A stretch of DNA of 10,289 bases from Opitutaceae bacterium (GTDB lineage Bacteria; Verrucomicrobiota; Verrucomicrobiia; Opitutales; Opitutaceae), in the NCBI GenBank assembly GCA_003168315.1, contig PMSP01000346.1, positions 1 to 10,289 on the forward strand, in the 5' to 3' direction. This document shows, piece after piece, positions 7,261 to 10,289 of this stretch (its first letter is position 1; the number at the start of each line of letters is the position of its first letter). The translations under genes were made by a program, and so were the position numbers. A model generated the notes under the pieces. That model ran no database searches. It was not told where the DNA came from and saw nothing but the letters and a program-made list of their open reading frames with translations.

Positions 7261-8028
7261 TCAGCCGCCCTCGACCAGCGCGTCGCCGCGCGGGATCACG
7301 CAGGAGTAGCCCTCTTCGGACAGGTGATCGAGGAGGAGCGCCAGGAACCGGATGCGCTTGGGCGCGCGCGGGCCGCCCTCGTGCGAGACGATGATCGCCC
7401 CGGGCCTTATCTGGGGGGCGATCCGCGCCAGTGCCGCCTCCGGAAGCCTGCCCGCGCCGTCAAAGCCTCGTGCGCTCCAGAGGACAAGCCGCATGCCCCG
7501 GGCCGAAAGCTGGGGATCGAGGAAGAAGTTGCGGATGCCGACCGGCGGCCTGAAGTACCGCTCGAACGGCGCGTCGGCGAGGAGGAGGGCCGCGACGCAG
7601 CGGTCGATCTCCGAGGCCGTCCGGGCGGGCGACGCGGACCAGAAGGAGGTCGAGGGGTGCGTCTGGGTGTGGTTCCCGATCGAGTGCCCCTCGGCGACGA
7701 TCTGCCTCGCAAGCGCCGGGTGCCTGTCGACCTGCTCCCCGACGAGGAAGAAGGTCGCCCGGGCCCCGTGTTCGCGAAGGAGCTCCAGGACGCGCGGCGT
7801 GCTCTCCGGGTCGGGGCCGTCGTCAATCGTGAGCCACACCTCCTGTCGGCTGGTCTCGAATGAGGTGACGACGGGCCCGAAGGCCTGCTGCGACGGGAGG
7901 ATGAACTGGAAGAAGACCCAGGGGTCGGGGGCGAAGAATACAACCAGGGCCGCGCCCCGGTGGTGCGCCAGGGCAAGCGCCAGCGCCGCGGCCTTGAACG
8001 ACGCGAATACGGCGATCCAGGGTCTCAC
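7261..8028 (-). CDS. Membrane-anchored CE4 polysaccharide deacetylase (NodB domain)
   Basis: This protein of about 255 residues belongs to carbohydrate esterase family 4, whose members remove acetyl (or formyl) groups from N-acetylated or O-acetylated sugars with a divalent metal. I choose the GTG at 8028-8026 because it overlaps the upstream stop as GTGA and lies just before a hydrophobic N-terminal segment (about residues 5-33). That segment looks like a membrane anchor or uncleaved signal. CE4 motifs are visible: LTIDDGPDP (66-74) with the metal and catalytic Asp pair D69/D70, GNHTQTHP (118-125) with metal ligands H120 and H124, RYFRPPVGIRN (157-167), and IIVSHEGG (212-219), which replaces the usual LxLHD. 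Asp to Glu at that last motif is unusual but keeps the His. The substrate is unknown. Coupling to the halogenase-like flavoprotein, next to a chorismatase, suggests a role in processing a pigment or glycolipid and not in peptidoglycan, but that is inference. Confidence 0.87.
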   Translation of the reverse strand: MRPWIAVFASFKAAALALALAHHRGAALVVFFAPDPWVFFQFILPSQQAFGPVVTSFETSRQEVWLTIDDGPDPESTPRVLELLREHGARATFFLVGEQVDRHPALARQIVAEGHSIGNHTQTHPSTSFWSASPARTASEIDRCVAALLLADAPFERYFRPPVGIRNFFLDPQLSARGMRLVLWSARGFDGAGRLPEAALARIAPQIRPGAIIVSHEGGPRAPKRIRFLALLLDHLSEEGYSCVIPRGDALVEGG

Positions 8029-9308
8029 GCCGTTTTGAGAGACACCCGCGCGGAATGGTCGATCCGCTTCACGATCGGAAAACTCCTCTGGAGCCGGCAG
8101 ACGGCGAGAAACACCCTGAACCTCCACCAGAGGGGCCATGTGAGGCGCGCGTGCCCGGCCACGATTGAGATGATGCCCCGGTTCAGGTCGAGCGGCGGCT
8201 TCTGGGTCATGAAGACGGCAAAGCTGTGGTTGTCGTAGAACACCTCGATCAGCCTGCGGAAGACCGAGCAGTGACGCTTGAGACGGCGCGTGTACCCGGC
8301 CTGCTCGCGCCCGGACAGCGGCCTCCCCGCGGCGTGCGCTCTCGCTATGGCCCCGACGGCAAGCTGTGCCCAATAGGTCGAGACGTAGACCCCCGACGAG
8401 AAGATCGGGTCGTAGAACACCGCAGCATCCCCGGCCAGGATGATGCGCGGCGAGGCGAACCGGCTCCGGACATAGCTGTAGTCGGCCGTGACCCGGAACG
8501 GCGCCACGGGCCGGGACTGCCCCATCAGCTCGCTCAGGCGCGCAGAGCCGGCGACCGTCGAACGAAACACGGATTCAGGATCATCCCCCGCCCGCAGCGC
8601 CCCGATCGAGGTCACGAGCCCGACGGAGGTGCGCTCGGCGCTGATGGGGATCAGCCAGAACCAGCCGTCTAGAAGGCGCACGATGACGATGTTGCCACCC
8701 TTGCCGCCGGGCGCTCGCCGGACGCCCTCGAAATGGCTGTACACCGCCGCCCGCTTCGGGAACGGAGCCGGGTCGCAGGGCTTCTTCTCGGGGCGGTCGA
8801 GGAGGTTATCGCGGCCCCCGGCATCGACGACCCAGCGCGCCCTGAGCGTCGAGGTCTCCCCGTCGGCCCGGGAGAGCGTCGCGGCCACGAAATCGCGCTC
8901 CGGCGCCACCGCGCGCACGGTGACACCGGTGCGAACGTCCGCCCCGAGGCTCCCGGCGTGGTCGAGGAGTATGGCGTCAAACCTGGCGCGCTCCACCTGG
9001 AATGTCGACTTGAGCCCCGGCACGTACCCCTCGGCGAAGACGATCTCCTTCGCCTCGGAGCCGTCGGCCAGCATGAACTCGGCGCCCAGCTTCCGCACGA
9101 AGCCGGCTGCCTCCACCTTGGGCCACGCGCCGGACGCCTGGAGGACGGAATTGCCCATGGGTAGGAGCGATTCGCCTATGTGGAAGCGCGGAAATGTGTC
9201 CTTCTCGACCAGGCACACGGAGAGGCCCTTCAACCGTGCGAATGCGGCCGCGCTGCTTCCGCCGGGACCTCCGCCGATCACCAGCACGTCGCAATCAGTC
9301 GCTTCCAT
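8025..9308 (-). CDS. Flavin-dependent halogenase-like FAD oxidoreductase
   Basis: This 427-residue FAD enzyme belongs to the group-A monooxygenase/flavin-dependent halogenase superfamily. It has an N-terminal dinucleotide-binding loop VIGGGPGGSSAAAFAR (residues 10-25), an acidic residue ending the second strand (E35 in CLVEKD), GESLLP (45-50), and the second FAD motif LAGDAAVFYDPIFSSGVYVS (291-310). Most telling is DGWFWLIPIS (214-223), which carries the WxWxIP signature (W216, W218, I220, P221) associated with flavin-dependent halogenases. Lys100 in GLKSTFQVERARFD sits where such enzymes often carry the active-site lysine, though I cannot align it here. The C-terminal part is helical with several Trp and hydrophobic residues and may touch the membrane. 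Xanthomonadin and aryl polyene loci carry halogenase-like genes, some acting as halogenase and others presumably as hydroxylase or reductase. It heads a two-gene unit with the CE4 deacetylase and diverges from the chorismatase gene. I see no Shine-Dalgarno upstream. Confidence 0.88.
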   Translation of the reverse strand: MEATDCDVLVIGGGPGGSSAAAFARLKGLSVCLVEKDTFPRFHIGESLLPMGNSVLQASGAWPKVEAAGFVRKLGAEFMLADGSEAKEIVFAEGYVPGLKSTFQVERARFDAILLDHAGSLGADVRTGVTVRAVAPERDFVAATLSRADGETSTLRARWVVDAGGRDNLLDRPEKKPCDPAPFPKRAAVYSHFEGVRRAPGGKGGNIVIVRLLDGWFWLIPISAERTSVGLVTSIGALRAGDDPESVFRSTVAGSARLSELMGQSRPVAPFRVTADYSYVRSRFASPRIILAGDAAVFYDPIFSSGVYVSTYWAQLAVGAIARAHAAGRPLSGREQAGYTRRLKRHCSVFRRLIEVFYDNHSFAVFMTQKPPLDLNRGIISIVAGHARLTWPLWWRFRVFLAVCRLQRSFPIVKRIDHSARVSLKTA

Positions 9309-9392
9309 GGATCACGGTATTGATGCGGGTTCGCGAAGACCAAGCAGGAAATTGCTTGTCGGTTAACTCACAGTGCGCGTAGTTCGGGATGC
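9309..9392. promoter_or_regulatory. Divergent intergenic region, halogenase-like versus chorismatase gene
   Basis: These 84 bases separate two outward-facing genes and must carry promoter signals for both. A perfect 6-base inverted repeat, CAAGCA-GGAAAT-TGCTTG, occupies 9341-9358 near the middle, as expected for a dimeric regulator site. The surrounding bases are more A+T-rich than the flanking genes. No clear consensus -10 box is visible on either strand, so the promoter positions remain open. Confidence 0.4.
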
Positions 9393-10289
9393 ATGACGGT
9401 CGAATTCGCCTTTGGCGATCCGGGCAATAGGTCCAGGGGAATGCTGCCGATGGGGCTCCCGCTCCTGAGCGGCGAGCCGCGCGAACCCCTGGCGGATGGG
9501 GTTGGGCCGGCAGCCCGCGAGCCGGGCTTCTCCCTTTGGCGGAGCCCTGCCGGGATCGCGGGCTATGCCCGAGCGAACGTCGGCGAGGACCTTGAGGCCG
9601 CGACGGGCCGGATCTACGCCGGCCTCCTGCAGGCGTCGCGGGGCCTGAATCTCTACAGGATCTGGAACTGCGTGCCCCACATCAACGCCGCCTCCCCGAG
9701 CGGCGTTGAGAACTACCGGGCTTTCTGCAAGGGCAGATCGCTTGCGTTTGAGACCGAGCTCGGCGCGGCATTCGCAAGCAAGTTGCCCGCCGCATCGGGA
9801 GTGGGCACGGCCGAGAACGAGCTCACGGTCGTGTTCCTGGCCGGCCCGCTTCCGACGCGGCATTTCGAGAACCCCGCCCAGGTGCCAGCCTACGAGTATC
9901 CGCCCGAGCACGGCCCCCGGGCGCCGAGCTTCGCGCGCGCAACCGTCGTCTCGAAGGTGGCAACCGTGGACGCCTATATCTCCGGGACGTCGGCCGTGGT
10001 CGGCCACGAGACTGTCGCGCCCAACGAGACGATTGGACAGCTCGACTGCACGATAGAGAACCTGCGGCTCATCTCGCGGACCTGCGGTCTGGGAGATCAC
10101 CTGGGCATCGGGTTCGCCTGCAGGCGCCACTTCAAGGTCTACCTGCGCCATCCCGGGGACCTCGCGGCCGTTTCCGAGCGGGTCGAGCGCAGGATCCTCT
10201 CCCCGGCGGACCGCGTCACCTACCTCGGGGCCGAGATCTGCCGCGCCGCCCTGAACGTGGAGATCGAGGTGGCAATCCGGGGCGCGGAC
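9393..10289 (+). CDS. Chorismatase of the FkbO/Hyg5/XanB2 family (3' end cut by window)
   Basis: From the ATG at 9393 the frame is open for 299 codons to the window end without a stop. The product matches chorismatases, which split pyruvate from chorismate to give dihydroxycyclohexadiene carboxylate (FkbO) or hydroxybenzoates (Hyg5, XanB2). Family landmarks are NLYRIWNCVPHINAA (residues 86-100), GVENYRAFCKGRSLAFE (104-120), LPAASGVGT (131-139), the conserved ENPAQVPAYEYPPEHGPRAPSFARAT (159-184, split by two prolines), AYISGTSAVVGHET (194-207), ENLRLI (222-227) and the C-terminal AEICRAALNVEIEV (280-293) with its conserved acidic residues. Nearly the whole family domain is present, so only a few residues should be missing. 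The N-terminus appears somewhat short compared with FkbO and Hyg5. No clear Shine-Dalgarno precedes the ATG. Divergence from a halogenase-like gene supports a XanB2-type role supplying 3-hydroxybenzoate as the aryl starter of a polyene pigment. The subtype cannot be fixed by eye. Confidence 0.93.
   Translation, partial: MTVEFAFGDPGNRSRGMLPMGLPLLSGEPREPLADGVGPAAREPGFSLWRSPAGIAGYARANVGEDLEAATGRIYAGLLQASRGLNLYRIWNCVPHINAASPSGVENYRAFCKGRSLAFETELGAAFASKLPAASGVGTAENELTVVFLAGPLPTRHFENPAQVPAYEYPPEHGPRAPSFARATVVSKVATVDAYISGTSAVVGHETVAPNETIGQLDCTIENLRLISRTCGLGDHLGIGFACRRHFKVYLRHPGDLAAVSERVERRILSPADRVTYLGAEICRAALNVEIEVAIRGAD

Noticed and set aside
8029..8373. Upstream extension of the deacetylase frame into the flavoprotein gene
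   Set aside because: These codons lie inside the flavoprotein coding region in another frame and show no domain. The GTG at 8028 directly precedes the hydrophobic anchor and overlaps the flavoprotein stop.
9363..10151. 262-codon minus-strand frame opposite the chorismatase
   Set aside because: The plus-strand frame has unmistakable chorismatase motifs over its whole length. The reverse frame shows no recognisable domain and would cover the divergent promoter region.
1..10289. tRNA, rRNA, CRISPR, insertion sequence or integration site
   Set aside because: I found no cloverleaf-like segment, no regularly spaced repeats, no transposase motifs and no long terminal inverted repeats. Intergenic space is too short to hide such elements.

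Overview
This is a G+C-rich (roughly two thirds G+C), gene-dense bacterial window with ten protein genes. Two of them are cut by the window edges. There are no RNA genes, insertion sequences or CRISPR arrays, and no gap over 100 bases between genes. The genes point to a Gram-negative bacterium: an ExbB/ExbD/TonB-type proton channel system, a signal-peptide-bearing GH3 beta-glucosidase and an aryl-polyene-type pigment gene set. The divergent tmk-holB and exbB-exbD-tonB arrangement and the ExbB sequence remind me of Verrucomicrobiota (Opitutales). That placement is a guess from memory, not a demonstrated assignment.

Layout. (1) Positions 1-1272, plus strand: the C-terminal end of a GH1 beta-glucosidase, then, 4 bases later, a ROK-family sugar kinase of the fructokinase (Mak) type. 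Together they look like a beta-glucoside or oligosaccharide utilisation operon. (2) Positions 1202-2811, minus strand: tmk (thymidylate kinase) followed by holB (DNA polymerase III delta prime), joined by an ATGA overlap. The end of holB overlaps the end of the ROK gene by 71 bases, tail to tail. (3) Positions 2867/2903-7256, plus strand: exbB/tolQ-like, exbD/tolR-like and tonB/tolA-like genes, followed 26 bases later by an exported GH3 beta-glucosidase, probably one transcription unit. (4) Positions 7261-9308, minus strand: a flavin-dependent halogenase-like oxidoreductase followed by a membrane-anchored CE4 (NodB-type) polysaccharide deacetylase, joined by a GTGA overlap. The deacetylase ends 4 bases from the GH3 stop codon. 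(5) Positions 9393-10289, plus strand, cut by the window end: a chorismatase of the FkbO/Hyg5/XanB2 family, divergent from the halogenase-like gene across an 84-base intergenic region.

How the genes fit together. The two glycosidases and the ROK kinase fit a route in which an exported GH3 trims beta-glucosides, a GH1 enzyme finishes the job and a kinase feeds the free sugar into metabolism. The ExbB/ExbD/TonB set would energise outer-membrane uptake or envelope maintenance. The right-hand end is the most interesting part. A chorismatase that can make 3-hydroxybenzoate-type starters from chorismate, next to a halogenase-like flavoprotein, is the hallmark of xanthomonadin/aryl polyene pigment loci. 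The window therefore probably captures the left edge of such a cluster, with the fatty-acid-synthase-like genes expected to lie to the right.
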